Assembly (NCBI RefSeq): GCF_019443425.1
Contig: NZ_CP080382.1
Location: forward strand, 1,302,001-1,366,000
Source: Arthrobacter sp. PAMC25284
GTDB lineage: Bacteria > Actinomycetota > Actinomycetes > Actinomycetales > Micrococcaceae
Reading direction: 5' to 3'
DNA: 64,000 nucleotides
Shown here piece after piece: positions 1-9,965 of this stretch (the stretch's first letter is position 1; each line of letters starts with the position of its first letter). The translations under genes and the position numbers were made by a program. Under the pieces are notes generated by a model that saw only the letters and a program-made list of their open reading frames with translations, was not told where the DNA came from and ran no database searches.

Positions 1-409
1 GGTCAATTTTCCAGGGCAGGGCCGATCCGCCGCCGCGCCGCGTCACCTTGGGGACAGGGCAGCCGAAGTTCAGGTCGATGTGATCCGCCCGGTCTTCCTC
101 GACGAGCATCCGCACGGCCGCACCCACCGTGACCGGATCCACGCCGTAGAGCTGAACCGAACGGACCTTTTCATCGTCGTCGTGCGAAATGATGCGCAGC
201 GATTCCGGGGTGCGTTCCACCAGCGCGCGGGAGGTAACCATCTCCGCGACGTAGAGTCCGCCGCCATACTCGCGGCAGAGCCGGCGGAAGGCGGAGTTGG
301 TGATACCCGCCATCGGAGCCAGGATCACGGGGGTATCCACCGTGATGGGGCCCAGCTTCAGGGGCGGGAGTTCCAGCTTCGGGGCGGGAGGCGTTGCTAC
401 GACAGTCAC
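1..409 (-). CDS. dusB: tRNA-dihydrouridine synthase DusB, 5' part (runs off the window)
   Basis: FMN-dependent enzyme that reduces uridine to dihydrouridine in tRNA. The minus-strand frame gives about 136 residues of the N-terminal TIM-barrel half. Visible landmarks are the family start block PVILAPMAGITN, then FRRLCREYGGGLYVAEM, and at the window edge DLNFGCPVPKV, which is the FMN-binding segment ahead of the catalytic-loop Cys. A GTG at 409 is the chosen start because it opens the frame ahead of the conserved ITVDTPVILAPM; the first in-frame ATG lies inside the conserved core and cannot be the start. The C-terminal part lies outside the window. Assignment to the DusB group is from memory of actinobacterial homologues. 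Confidence 0.85.
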   Translation of the reverse strand, partial: MTVVATPPAPKLELPPLKLGPITVDTPVILAPMAGITNSAFRRLCREYGGGLYVAEMVTSRALVERTPESLRIISHDDDEKVRSVQLYGVDPVTVGAAVRMLVEEDRADHIDLNFGCPVPKVTRRGGGSALPWKID

Positions 410-456
410 CTGTCCATTGTCTCAAAGCCGGGCAAATCGGTGGGGATCGGCGCCGG

Positions 457-783
457 CTATGTGGACAGCGGGCCTTCAGCCGCGGATGGCGGCCCCGGCG
501 GCCCCGCGAGTCCCCGGTTCCAATTCCGTCCCGCCGGACGGTTCGCCGCCGCGGCCGGCGTCCGGTTCCGTCGCTCCGCTGCCGGTCCGGTCCGTGGACA
601 TCGCGGCGGCATCGGCCTGCCCGGAGCCGACCCGGACAGGCCGCATGGCTGAGACGGTCCGGCCGCTTTGACCACAACCACCGCCATCAGCGTCGTCACG
701 GGAACAGCCAGGACGAGTCCCATGGAATCGGCCCGGGTGAATGTCCAGGTGAGCGTGAGGCTCCCCTCAGCAGTCAACCCCAT
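457..783 (-). CDS. possible small single-pass membrane protein, doubtful
   Basis: A minus-strand frame of about 108 residues, starting at an ATG preceded by AAGG, contains one convincing hydrophobic segment (GLVLAVPVTTLMAVVVV, roughly residues 21-37) followed by a Pro/Arg/Ala-rich tail. It lies just upstream of dusB on the same strand. I recognise no family. The tail composition is what random GC-rich DNA would encode, so this may be noncoding. Nothing else is seen between 410 and 868. Confidence 0.3.
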   Translation of the reverse strand: MGLTAEGSLTLTWTFTRADSMGLVLAVPVTTLMAVVVVKAAGPSQPCGLSGSAPGRPMPPRCPRTGPAAERRNRTPAAAANRPAGRNWNRGLAGPPGPPSAAEGPLST

Positions 784-868
784 GGGAGAAACCTTGCGGC
801 GTGCTGGGGGAACGATCAGCACGAACCGGATCCGCCGCGCCGGGGCGTTGGGCCGGGGCGTTGGGCCT

Positions 869-2245
869 TTAGGCAGGGGTGATGTTCTGGTTGATGTGGA
901 AGAGATTCTGCGGGTCGTACTTGGCTTTGACGGTCTTCAGCCGGTCATAGTTGGGCCCGTAATTCTCTGCAACCCGGGACTGGTCGTCACCATCCATAAA
1001 GTTGATGTAGCCGCCGGGCGCCGAATAGGGGCGCAGGGCCGCCGCATACTCCTTCACCCAGGCGGTGTTCGCTGCATTGTCCGCCGGGTCCTCCCAGAGA
1101 CCCGCGATGACCGGGGCGAAGTTCACGTTCCGGTTGGCGAACGCCGTGTCGGTCGCGCCGACCCGCTGCACCGCCCCGTCGATGGGGTAGATGTGGACAG
1201 CGGTTTGCACGCTGGGGATCGTTGACCCGTAACGGATGTGCGCGTCGATGGCGCCGTCATTGAGCTCCTCAAGGAAGTCGGCCTTCCAGTATCCCTGCAA
1301 CCCCTTGTGGACCAGTTCGTCGAAGGCCATGTTCAGCGCCGGGTAGGGCATCGGCCCCACCATGGAACCGGCCACCGGAGCCGCGTCCAGGAACGGTTGC
1401 CAGCGGGCAGCGCCCTCGGCCGGGTCTCCGGTCCACATTCCGACGACGACACACACCGGCTTGCCATGGAATTCCTCCGGCAGGAATGGCACTGGCGGCC
1501 CCTGGGCAAATCCAAGGAACGCCCCCAACTCCTCGGGCGCCGACGCCAAATGGTCCCGGTAGAACTTCGCTGCCATTTCCGCATGCTCGAGGGCGTAGAC
1601 CACGATGCCGGCGTGGACCATGTCCACCGGATGGAGCCGGAACTCCAGCGAGGTGACGACGCCGAAGTTTCCGCCGCCGCCTTGCAGGGCCCAAAAAAGG
1701 TCTTCATTTTCGCTGCTGCTGACCGTGAGGAACTTACCTTCCGCGGTGACGACGTCGGCCGAGATCAGGTTGTCGCAGCTGAGTCCGTACTTCCGGCTCA
1801 GATAGCCGATACCGCCACCAAGGGTCAGCCCTGCGACCCCGGTGGTGCCGATGATGCCACCTGTGGTCGCCATCCCGAAGGCGTGCGTCGCGTGGTTAAA
1901 GTCCGCCCACGTAGCCCCGGCCTCGGCCCGCGCGGTCCGGGGTCCCGGATCAACCCGGACGCCCCGGGTATTTCCGAAGTCGATCACCAGCGCGTCGTCC
2001 CAGGTGCCGAAGCCCGGCGCACTGTGGCCCCCACCGCGAACGGCCAGGTCGATCGAGTGGTCCCGCGCGAAATTGACACAGGCGATGACATCGGCAGGCT
2101 GGGACACGTGCACCACGGCCGCAGGCCTCTTATCAATCATTCCGTTGTGCACGGCCCGCGCGGCGTCGTACTCTTCGTCGCCTGGGGTGATGACGTGTCC
2201 CCGGACCTGCTCCCGCAGGTCATCCAGGGCAATGGTTGCGCTCAT
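869..2245 (-). CDS. FAD-binding oxidoreductase, berberine-bridge/GOOX type with bicovalent flavin
   Basis: A 458-residue PCMH-type flavoprotein. The N-terminal FAD domain has RGGGHSAPG with His74, and GLSCDNL follows with Cys157. These are the two positions that carry 8-alpha-histidyl and 6-S-cysteinyl FAD links in berberine bridge enzyme-like oxidases, so bicovalent flavin is expected. The C-terminal BBE segment ends with RLKTVKAKYDPQNLFHINQNI, the usual family ending. Such enzymes oxidise sugars, alcohols or phenolic compounds with O2; the substrate cannot be told here. Start: the ATG at 2245 begins MSATIALDD; an ATG two codons upstream (2251) is equally possible, and the further upstream frame looks non-coding. 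It is transcribed divergently from the hydrolase at 2601. Confidence 0.85.
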   Translation of the reverse strand: MSATIALDDLREQVRGHVITPGDEEYDAARAVHNGMIDKRPAAVVHVSQPADVIACVNFARDHSIDLAVRGGGHSAPGFGTWDDALVIDFGNTRGVRVDPGPRTARAEAGATWADFNHATHAFGMATTGGIIGTTGVAGLTLGGGIGYLSRKYGLSCDNLISADVVTAEGKFLTVSSSENEDLFWALQGGGGNFGVVTSLEFRLHPVDMVHAGIVVYALEHAEMAAKFYRDHLASAPEELGAFLGFAQGPPVPFLPEEFHGKPVCVVVGMWTGDPAEGAARWQPFLDAAPVAGSMVGPMPYPALNMAFDELVHKGLQGYWKADFLEELNDGAIDAHIRYGSTIPSVQTAVHIYPIDGAVQRVGATDTAFANRNVNFAPVIAGLWEDPADNAANTAWVKEYAAALRPYSAPGGYINFMDGDDQSRVAENYGPNYDRLKTVKAKYDPQNLFHINQNITPA

Positions 2246-2600
2246 GATCATTACCGCCGTAGTTCCGTGAGACCACGGACCGGACGATGGACTTCGGCTC
2301 CCAGCGCGCAAACGACCGGCGGATACCCTCTCAGGCCTACTCCAGGCTTTCGGACCCCGTCAAGGGCACTCCGGCGCACCCGGCAACGGGCTGCGGCGGG
2401 CTGCACCGGGTTGCTGCGGCGGGCTTAGGCGGGAAGAGCGCGGGCGTCCTCCCGCCCATCGCGGACCGGCGCGGCTCCGAATGCTTGTTGGAAGCCCGGG
2501 AATCCCGAGCCTCTGTCAGCGGTTGCAGCAGATACCTGAATTACCGGCTGCGGAACCCTAGGGTGGGTAATTGACGGATGAGGATACGGAGGACACTGGC
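2246..2600. other. intergenic region between divergent genes
   Basis: No gene seen. It must hold the promoters of the flavoprotein (minus) and the hydrolase (plus). Two symmetrical elements are visible: a GGCGGGA/TCCCGCC stem at 2428-2456 and a perfect 10-bp palindrome ACCCTAGGGT at 2555-2564, 37 bases before the hydrolase start, well placed for an operator. Confidence 0.4.
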
Positions 2601-3359
2601 GTGGCCAAGGAGATAAAAGACGACCGCGAGCCCGCTGTGGGCGGGCCGGGCCCCGATGCCCGGGCCGTGCTCAGCATCGCCGAAGCCAAGGGACAAACCC
2701 GCGGTGTGGCCCTCGTGCTCCACGGCGGACAGGCGAACAGTTACGATACGGTCAGCCGCCTGCGTCTGAGCCCGGTCCGCATGGTGCCTTTTGCCCGGGC
2801 CTTGCACGGCCAGGGCGGACCGCACGGCCTCGCCGTCTGGACGCTCCGGTACCGGTACCGGGGATGGAACGGCGAGGATATGTCCCCTGTCCACGATGCC
2901 CGCTGGGCGCTGGCCCACATTGCCCGTGAACACCCCGGCGTGCCCGTCTACATCCTCGGCCACTCCATGGGTGGCCTTACGGCGCTGTGCGTCGCGGATG
3001 ATCCCCAGGTGCACAGCGTGGTTGCCCTGGCTCCGTGGCTCAACGCGGAAACCCCGGTGGACCGGGTCGCCGGGCGCCGGATCCTGATCGTCCACGGCAC
3101 CGCCGACCGCTGGACCAGCCCGGAGAATTCCCTGGCATACGCCCGCCGCGCCGGCGGCGTGGCCGACACCGTGGACTATGTGGCGCTGACTAGTGCCGGA
3201 CACTTCATGCTGCGGCGTCTGGCCCTCTGGAACTCGCTGTCCACCGGGTTCATCCTGGATGCGTTCGGCAACCACACCGGGACCCTCGCCCTGGCCGGCC
3301 ATGCCGAACTTCGCAAGGTTCTGCCCGAAGCCGGCGCGGCCCTCCCGCTGGTGCTCTGA
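2601..3359 (+). CDS. alpha/beta hydrolase
   Basis: A 252-residue serine hydrolase of the alpha/beta fold. The nucleophile elbow is GHSMGG (Ser about residue 122), with Asp in HGTADRW (about 169) and His in SAGHFML (about 201) completing the triad; an oxyanion-type HGG follows the first strand. The substrate is unknown; monoacylglycerol-lipase-like or a general esterase is possible. The start is set by the Shine-Dalgarno: GGAGG at 2589-2593 sits 7 bases before GTG 2601, whereas the upstream TTG at 2571 has none. The next gene begins 73 bases downstream on the same strand and likely shares the transcript. Confidence 0.8.
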   Translation: MAKEIKDDREPAVGGPGPDARAVLSIAEAKGQTRGVALVLHGGQANSYDTVSRLRLSPVRMVPFARALHGQGGPHGLAVWTLRYRYRGWNGEDMSPVHDARWALAHIAREHPGVPVYILGHSMGGLTALCVADDPQVHSVVALAPWLNAETPVDRVAGRRILIVHGTADRWTSPENSLAYARRAGGVADTVDYVALTSAGHFMLRRLALWNSLSTGFILDAFGNHTGTLALAGHAELRKVLPEAGAALPLVL

Positions 3360-3432
3360 TGCTGCGCCGCGGCCATCCGGACCAGGCGCCCTCGCATGTC
3401 CTCCTGCCCCGCCCCGCTGATTGGAGCACCTG

Positions 3433-4230
3433 ATGCCACAGTTCCCGCTTGAGGCCTTCCTCGCCAGTTTGCCCTGGGTGGCGGCGGGCATCGTCGTCTT
3501 GCTCGCCGTGACCTTCGCCGTCGCCGTGCGAAAAAAGCACCACTCGGTGATAGACACCGTCTGGGGTCTGGGATTTGTGGTGGCTGCCGCTGTGTCCTGG
3601 CTGCTGTCCGCCGGTCACGGCGACGACGGCAGGCGGCTGCTGCTGATGGCCCTCGTGGCCGTTTGGGGCATCCGGCTGGCGGTCCATATCGGCATCCGGG
3701 CGCACGGCAAGGATGAGGACCCGCGCTATGTCAAGATGTTGTCCTCGGCACCGGGCTCGCGGGACGTCTACGCGCTGCGGAAGGTGTACCTGCCGCAGGG
3801 CCTGCTGATGTTCTTTATTTCCCTGACGGTGCAGGTCGGGATGTTCGGCACCGCCGGGCTCGGCTGGCTGGCCGTGCTGGGCGGACTCGTCTGGCTGCTG
3901 GGCCTCGTCTTCGAAACCGTCGGCGACCGGCAACTGGAACAGTTCAAAGCCGATCCCGCCAATAAGGGCACCGTCCTGAACACCGGCCTCTGGCGCTATA
4001 CGCGCCATCCCAACTACTTCGGCGATGCCGCCGTGTGGACCGGACTGTTCCTCGTCGCCGCCGACTCATGGCCCGGCGTCCTGACCGTGCTGTCCCCCGC
4101 GGTGATGATCTGGCTGCTGGCACGCGGCAGCGGCAAACCATTGACGGAAAAAGCCATGTCCAGCCGGCCCGGCTACAAGGAATACGTGGAGTCCACCTCC
4201 GGGTTCATTCCGTGGCCGCCGCGCCGATGA
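3433..4230 (+). CDS. DUF1295 membrane protein (steroid 5-alpha-reductase-like)
   Basis: A 265-residue integral membrane protein with about six hydrophobic segments, beginning with SLPWVAAGIVVLLAVTFAVAV. The C-terminal block YTRHPNYFGDAAVWTGLF plus SRPGYKEYVESTSGFIPWPPR is the hallmark of DUF1295 and the related isoprenylcysteine methyltransferase and sterol reductase group; it binds the cofactor in characterised relatives. The reaction in bacteria is unknown. The ATG at 3433 is preferred over the TTG at 3421 because GGAG lies 6-7 bases upstream. It sits between a hydrolase and a PlsC-type acyltransferase, so a lipid-related role is a reasonable guess only. Confidence 0.85.
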   Translation: MPQFPLEAFLASLPWVAAGIVVLLAVTFAVAVRKKHHSVIDTVWGLGFVVAAAVSWLLSAGHGDDGRRLLLMALVAVWGIRLAVHIGIRAHGKDEDPRYVKMLSSAPGSRDVYALRKVYLPQGLLMFFISLTVQVGMFGTAGLGWLAVLGGLVWLLGLVFETVGDRQLEQFKADPANKGTVLNTGLWRYTRHPNYFGDAAVWTGLFLVAADSWPGVLTVLSPAVMIWLLARGSGKPLTEKAMSSRPGYKEYVESTSGFIPWPPRR

Positions 4231-4314
4231 CGGTAGCGACGGCTCTAACAGTCCCCGCGGCACCCGCAGTCCGGGGAGGCCGCCGGGGCCCTCAACAGAC
4301 CAGCAGGAGGCGCC

Positions 4315-5184
4315 ATGACCCGGCGGTCGCGGCCTGACGACCGCGTTTACCGGTTCCTCACCCGCACCGGCCTGTTATTGCGCCGGCTCTTCGGCATCCG
4401 GGTGATTGTCACCGGCCGCGAGCATCTGCCTGCGGCCGGGCCGCTTAACGGTGCGTCCCGCCGGGCAGTCCCGGGAACCGGCGCGGTCATCGCCATCACC
4501 CATTTCGGCTACCTCGACTTCGCCTTCGCCGAGATGCTGTTGTGGAGGACCAGTCGCGCCCAGCTACGGTTCCTGATCCACCAAGGCGCGGCCGACCACT
4601 GGCTGGCCAGACCCGTGGTCAGCGCTGCCGGCCACGTGATTGTGCCGCACGGCGACCGGAGCGGCACCTACGACGCCGCCGTCGCGAAGCTTCGTGCGGG
4701 CGAGTACATCGGCATCCTGCCCGAAGCCGGCGTCAGCCGCAGCTTCCGGGTCCGGGAATGCCGGACCGGGGCCGTCCGGATGGCGGCCGAAGCCGGCGTG
4801 CCGATCATTCCGGTCTCTGTCTGGGGCGCGCACCGGCTTCTGACCCGGCACCACGGGTTCTCCCCGTTCCGCGCCTGGCGCGCGCCGGTCCGAATTCATG
4901 TCGGCGAACCCCTGCTGCCGGAGCAGCTCCCGGGGAACGGGGCCGGCCCATTCCCGGACCGGTCCGGGGCCATACACGCAGCCACGGACCGCCTCCGGGC
5001 GGTCCTCCAGTCCGGGATCGATACGGCGACGGCGGATTTCCCGCTGCGTCCGGGGTCCGGCTCCTGGTGGATGCCCGCGCACCTCGGAGGTGGCGCGCCC
5101 AGCGAGACGGAGCGACAGCAAATGGAGGAAGCTGAGGGCCCGCGCCGGGCCCGCGGCGGCCGCATCAGGCACAGCACTCCTTAG
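4315..5184 (+). CDS. PlsC-family 1-acyl-glycerol-3-phosphate acyltransferase
   Basis: A 289-residue protein with the PlsC domain. The HX4D catalytic motif is HFGYLD (His63, Asp68), the second block is GTYDAAVAKLRAGEYIGILPEAG (the EGTR-type region, here PEAGVSRSF), and VPIIPVSVWG is block IV. These enzymes move an acyl chain from acyl-CoA or acyl-ACP to the sn-2 position of lysophosphatidate or a similar acceptor at the membrane. The C-terminal 60 residues are low complexity. AGGAGG lies 6 bases before the ATG, an excellent ribosome site. It ends convergently with the GNAT gene, with a strong hairpin between. Confidence 0.85.
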   Translation: MTRRSRPDDRVYRFLTRTGLLLRRLFGIRVIVTGREHLPAAGPLNGASRRAVPGTGAVIAITHFGYLDFAFAEMLLWRTSRAQLRFLIHQGAADHWLARPVVSAAGHVIVPHGDRSGTYDAAVAKLRAGEYIGILPEAGVSRSFRVRECRTGAVRMAAEAGVPIIPVSVWGAHRLLTRHHGFSPFRAWRAPVRIHVGEPLLPEQLPGNGAGPFPDRSGAIHAATDRLRAVLQSGIDTATADFPLRPGSGSWWMPAHLGGGAPSETERQQMEEAEGPRRARGGRIRHSTP

Positions 5185-5203
5185 GGCAAGCCGGGAAACC
5201 AAC

Positions 5204-5256
5204 TGACCCGCAGCGGTTGTCCCGTCCCCCGGGGGACCGGACACCGCTGCGGGTCA
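5204..5256. terminator. bidirectional terminator between convergent genes
   Basis: Arms TGACCCGCAGCGGT (5204-5217) and ACCGCTGCGGGTCA (5243-5256) pair perfectly, and the loop holds a second palindrome GTCCCCCGGGGGAC (5225-5238). It lies between the plus-strand acyltransferase and the minus-strand GNAT gene. There is no strong U tract. Confidence 0.75.
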
Positions 5257-5286
5257 GCCTGCAATAGCGTCTGTGCACGAACCTCG

Positions 5287-6279
5287 TCAGTCGGAAACGA
5301 CCAGGGTTTCGCTCCCCTGCACCCGTGCTTTGCCGCTGTCCAGCAGCGGCTCGACAACGGTGCGCAATGCAGTCATGGAATCGTCCAGTTCCAGCAGCAC
5401 CGGGTGCTGGAACGCAATCAACGCCAGCAGGTCCCGGATGGCAGCCTCGGCCCCGGCCCCGCTGAGCTGCGGTTCGTGGCCGAGGAACACCTCGGTCGGT
5501 CCGTCGGCGGCCGCACCCTCGGACGGGTCCTGACCGTGAATCCTCTGCGCATAGCTGATGGCGAACGCCTCCAGCCTGCCCTTCCGGCTCGCCGGCACAC
5601 CCTGGCCGAACGCGGAGGCCTTCGGCGCCCGCACCACGATCGCGCCGTGGGCTCCGCTCAGGTCGTCCAGGAACAACCGCTGCACCATAGCGATGCTGAG
5701 GTCGCCGGGCTGGTCCCAGCCGTGGACGGCGCTGTAATAGCGCCCGACGACGTCGCTCAATTCGACCGAGCCGGTCGCGAGATCCTCTACCTGTTCGGCA
5801 GCAGCGGCCTCGGAACCGTCACCGAAGACCGGCAACTTGAGCGCGGCCGGCTCGACGGCGACGAGCCGGGAGCGCTGGATCGGGGCCAGTCCGGCCGCCT
5901 CGGCGAAGGCGGCGCCGGGGGTGCCGGGTTCGACCTTGCAGCGCAGCCGGGTGACTCCCGACGGCGATTGGGAGGCTTCGTGCCGGAGCAGGCTCAGCAG
6001 TGTGGATCCGACGCCCGTGCGGCGGTGGTCGCGGGCGACCTCGATGTAGGCCCAGAGCCGTTCCGGGTGCAGGGCGGCCTCGTGGACCACGGCCGCCGCC
6101 ACGGGGATGGCGACGCCGTCGACGACGTCTTCGGCCACGATGCACCGACGCCACGGGGCGTTTGCCGAAGGCGCCAAGGTGCCACGGAACTGTCCGGCCT
6201 GGACCGTTTCAGGCCCGCCCCAGATTTCCAGCAGCGCGAGGTCATCGCCCTCGCGCCAGGCGCGGTATTCGATGGCCAT
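5287..6279 (-). CDS. GNAT family N-acetyltransferase
   Basis: A 330-residue protein. The N-terminal half carries the GNAT fold, with the acetyl-CoA pyrophosphate loop in DHRRTGVGSTLLSLL (about residues 84-98). The C-terminal half has no second clear Q/RxxGxG/A loop, so it is probably a degenerate second domain, as in MshD-like tandem GNATs. The substrate is unknown. It begins 2 bases after the glyS stop on the same strand, so it is almost certainly the second gene of a glyS operon. Confidence 0.75.
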   Translation of the reverse strand: MAIEYRAWREGDDLALLEIWGGPETVQAGQFRGTLAPSANAPWRRCIVAEDVVDGVAIPVAAAVVHEAALHPERLWAYIEVARDHRRTGVGSTLLSLLRHEASQSPSGVTRLRCKVEPGTPGAAFAEAAGLAPIQRSRLVAVEPAALKLPVFGDGSEAAAAEQVEDLATGSVELSDVVGRYYSAVHGWDQPGDLSIAMVQRLFLDDLSGAHGAIVVRAPKASAFGQGVPASRKGRLEAFAISYAQRIHGQDPSEGAAADGPTEVFLGHEPQLSGAGAEAAIRDLLALIAFQHPVLLELDDSMTALRTVVEPLLDSGKARVQGSETLVVSD

Positions 6280-6281
6280 GC

Positions 6282-7667
<1,386 letters not shown>

Positions 7668-7801
7668 GGGTGACTCCATTTTCTCCAGGGCCGCTGGGTG
7701 CGGTCCGCGGTTTGAGCCCCGGGGGCTCCGGCTGGATGCCGGACGGGGCGGGATAAATCAGGTGGAACGAAGGAACAGTACGTGCACGGCAGCACCGCCG
7801 G

Positions 7802-7871
7802 CACGGCGGACTGCACAGACACGGCGGACTGCACAGACACGGCGGACTGCACAGCCACGGCGGACTGCACG
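7802..7871. repeat. 18-bp tandem repeat, about four copies
   Basis: The unit CACGGCGGACTGCACAGA occurs at 7802-7819, 7820-7837, 7838-7855 (last base C) and partly at 7856-7871. It lies 134-204 bases upstream of the glyS start, in the 287-base gap between glyS and the DUF606 transporter. Near identity of the copies implies recent slippage expansion. No other gene is visible in the gap. Confidence 0.85.
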
Positions 7872-7954
7872 AAGCGGTGCCGGGCTCGTAGCGCTGAGGT
7901 TGCCTGCAGGAAGCTGCGCCTCTTAGCCTACCGGCCCGCTGCCATTTCGGACCG

Positions 7955-8935
7955 CTACCTTTTCAGGGTGCCCCGCGGCCAGGGCAGCGTGGCCAGGATG
8001 ATGGCGATGAGCGTCAGGAACGTGCCCAGGACCGTAGGCAACGCCACGACGGATCCGGGGACGGGCAGCAGCAGGTCCAGCCCAAGGGATCCAAGGAGTT
8101 GGCCGGCGATCATGCCGAGTCCGGTGACCAGGACCCCCAGGCTGCGGACCAGCAGCGCCCCGACGCCGATGAAGATGCAGCCCAAGGGACCACCCAGGTA
8201 ATACCACCATTGGTCCGGCAGTGCGTTGCCGGGACCGGCGACGGCGAGCTTGATCAACCACGAGACCCCCAACACCACGAACCCGGCGATGAAGTTGACC
8301 AGGGTCGTGGCGATCGGGGTGCCGTAGTGAACCGTGGCCGTGCCGTTCATGGCCTGTTGGAAACTGACCAGCAGCCCGGCCGCGACAGGCACCAGCAAGA
8401 TGATCAGGAGTGGCCCGATGCCGGTTCCGCCGCCACCGGTCGGTCCGGCCAGGCGCGGGGATACAGCCCAGAGGACGGAGGCGATGGTCAGGAGGCTGCC
8501 GAGTACGCGGATGCCGGTGACGGACTTCTTGCCCGCGGGCCCGATGCCCATCCGGTCCACCAGCAATCCGCTGACCGTCTGTCCGGTGACTGTAGCGACG
8601 GTGAACAGTGCGACGCCCAGGGCGCCTACCGTGAATGACTGGGCGAAAACGAAAAAAGCTCCGATGCCGCCCGCCATCGCATAGTACGGCGGGAACCGGC
8701 GTTGCCGCAGCGCCGGCAGGATCCAGACCAGCCCTGCCCGGCCCCGCGGCAGGATGAGTGAGACGGCGACCATTACGATGAGTCCGATCGTGAAACTGAC
8801 CACGGCCGCGGCTATCCCGTCGTCCAGAACGATTCCGAGGGCGCCGTTGATCCGTCCCTGGACAGGAATGAGCAGTCCGGCGGCCACGGCGAGCGGCAGG
8901 CCCAACAAAAGCGGCAATTGTGGTGTGGACGTCAT
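7955..8935 (-). CDS. DMT-superfamily transporter, DUF606/YdcZ type
   Basis: A 326-residue, about ten-helix membrane protein made of two homologous DUF606 halves. Each half begins with a long helix and an early QGRINGALG-like motif (first half PVQGRINGALG; second half SFQQAMNGTATVHYG), the signature of this family. The substrate is unknown. ATG 8935 (MTSTPQLP) is chosen; a GTG three codons earlier (8944) is possible. It is divergent from the S4-domain gene, whose start is only 33 bases away. Confidence 0.85.
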   Translation of the reverse strand: MTSTPQLPLLLGLPLAVAAGLLIPVQGRINGALGIVLDDGIAAAVVSFTIGLIVMVAVSLILPRGRAGLVWILPALRQRRFPPYYAMAGGIGAFFVFAQSFTVGALGVALFTVATVTGQTVSGLLVDRMGIGPAGKKSVTGIRVLGSLLTIASVLWAVSPRLAGPTGGGGTGIGPLLIILLVPVAAGLLVSFQQAMNGTATVHYGTPIATTLVNFIAGFVVLGVSWLIKLAVAGPGNALPDQWWYYLGGPLGCIFIGVGALLVRSLGVLVTGLGMIAGQLLGSLGLDLLLPVPGSVVALPTVLGTFLTLIAIILATLPWPRGTLKR

Positions 8936-8968
8936 TGCTGCCACTTTCTGTCAGGCATCATTGCTTGT

Positions 8969-9205
8969 ATGAGCAACCGGGAAATTGAAGACATTGCCAT
9001 TCGCGACGACATGATCCGGCTGGGCCAGCTGCTGAAACTGGCAAGCCTGGTCGAGGACGGCGTCGAAGCCGCGGAACTGATCAAGAATGGCCTCGTGAAG
9101 GTCAACGGCGAAATCGACGACCGGCGCGGCCGTCAGCTGCATCACGGGGACACGGTCAGCGTCAATGACCGGACCGTTCGGATCAGTACGCCCGCCGGCG
9201 ACTGA
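8969..9205 (+). CDS. small S4-domain RNA-binding protein
   Basis: A 78-residue protein consisting of one S4 RNA-binding domain: IRLGQLLKLASLVEDGVEAAELIKNGLVKVNGEIDDRRGRQLHHGDTV. It resembles the YaaA/RlbA group of stand-alone S4 proteins, which bind structured RNA. ATG 8969 opens the domain directly; the upstream in-frame extension overlaps the divergent transporter and is not conserved-looking. The gene ends 33 bases before the convergent esterase. Confidence 0.85.
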   Translation: MSNREIEDIAIRDDMIRLGQLLKLASLVEDGVEAAELIKNGLVKVNGEIDDRRGRQLHHGDTVSVNDRTVRISTPAGD

Positions 9206-9238
9206 CTCTGCGTCCTGGCCGCGCGGGCGGCACCATGG

Positions 9239-9895
9239 TCATTTCCGGCCGTTGAGCACCTCATGCGTCAGGAACTCCGAGACGTGGCCGATCTCCTGCT
9301 GGTTGATGCCGTGCCACATGCCGGCGTAGAGCACCTTGGTGAGCTTGACATGCCGGCGCACCCAGCCCATCGTGAACTCGATTTTGTCCTGCGTGATCAC
9401 CGGATCCTGCTGGTCCCGCCCCCAGAACATCGGCACGGTCCCGTCCAGTTGGGCGTCCCGGAAGCTCGTGTCCGGGCCGGCGTCGACAACAAACCCTGAG
9501 AGCCCGACGACGGCGGCGAAGTCCGCGGGCCGCTGGCGCAGCATCGTGGTGGCCATGGCCATGCCCATCGAGAATCCGAGCAGCGTCACCGAGGGGTGGT
9601 TGGCCTTCACTGAGTCCAGCCAGTCCAGCACGTACGATGACGCATCCATCACGGCGTCGAGGGTGTAGTCGATGGAGGCCGTCAGCGGGAACCAGGTGAA
9701 GCCGGGACCCGTGGCGATGGGCGCGCGCACGGCGGCGACAACAAAGTCCGCGGGCAACAGTTCGGCCAGACTGAAAAGATCCTGTTCGTTGGCGCCGTGG
9801 CCGTGCAGCAGGATCAGCAGTGGTTTACCGGCGCGGTCCGCCTCGGACTTGGACCACAGGACGACGGGTGCAGGGAAGGCATCAGCAGGCATCAT
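9239..9895 (-). CDS. phospholipase/carboxylesterase-type alpha/beta hydrolase
   Basis: A 218-residue cytosolic esterase. HGHGANEQDL supplies the oxyanion loop, GFSMG holds the nucleophile, DQQDPVI the acid and AGMWHGIN the base. This is the Abhydrolase_2 (carboxylesterase, acyl-protein thioesterase-like) pattern. ATG 9895 starts MMPADAFP; an upstream in-frame start would read into the divergent promoter. The natural substrate is not predictable. Confidence 0.8.
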   Translation of the reverse strand: MMPADAFPAPVVLWSKSEADRAGKPLLILLHGHGANEQDLFSLAELLPADFVVAAVRAPIATGPGFTWFPLTASIDYTLDAVMDASSYVLDWLDSVKANHPSVTLLGFSMGMAMATTMLRQRPADFAAVVGLSGFVVDAGPDTSFRDAQLDGTVPMFWGRDQQDPVITQDKIEFTMGWVRRHVKLTKVLYAGMWHGINQQEIGHVSEFLTHEVLNGRK

Positions 9896-9910
9896 GGTTC
9901 CATTCTTACA

Positions 9911-9926
9911 GTTACCGAACAGTAAC
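9911..9926. promoter_or_regulatory. candidate operator GTTAC-N6-GTAAC
   Basis: An inverted repeat with 5-base arms lies in the short gap between the divergent esterase (start 9895) and SGNH hydrolase (start 9966). The position suits control of both, but 5-base arms arise by chance often. Confidence 0.3.
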
Positions 9927-9965
9927 AACCTACGGGTGGCGCCGCTTCGCGGGAACGGTCAGGAT

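Noticed and set aside
171..677. Long minus-strand frame of 168 codons over the dusB start
   Set aside because: Arg/Pro/Gly-rich shadow of dusB in another frame; no family marks and no ribosome site.
1238..2428. Plus-strand frame of 396 codons opposite the flavoprotein gene
   Set aside because: Antisense shadow with His/Arg/Gly-rich composition; the minus-strand gene has full family conservation.
7802..7871. Tandem repeats considered as a CRISPR array
   Set aside because: Units are directly adjacent with no spacers, so it is a simple tandem repeat.
7668..7954. T-box riboswitch before glyS
   Set aside because: No T-box core sequence or specifier hairpin could be recognised.
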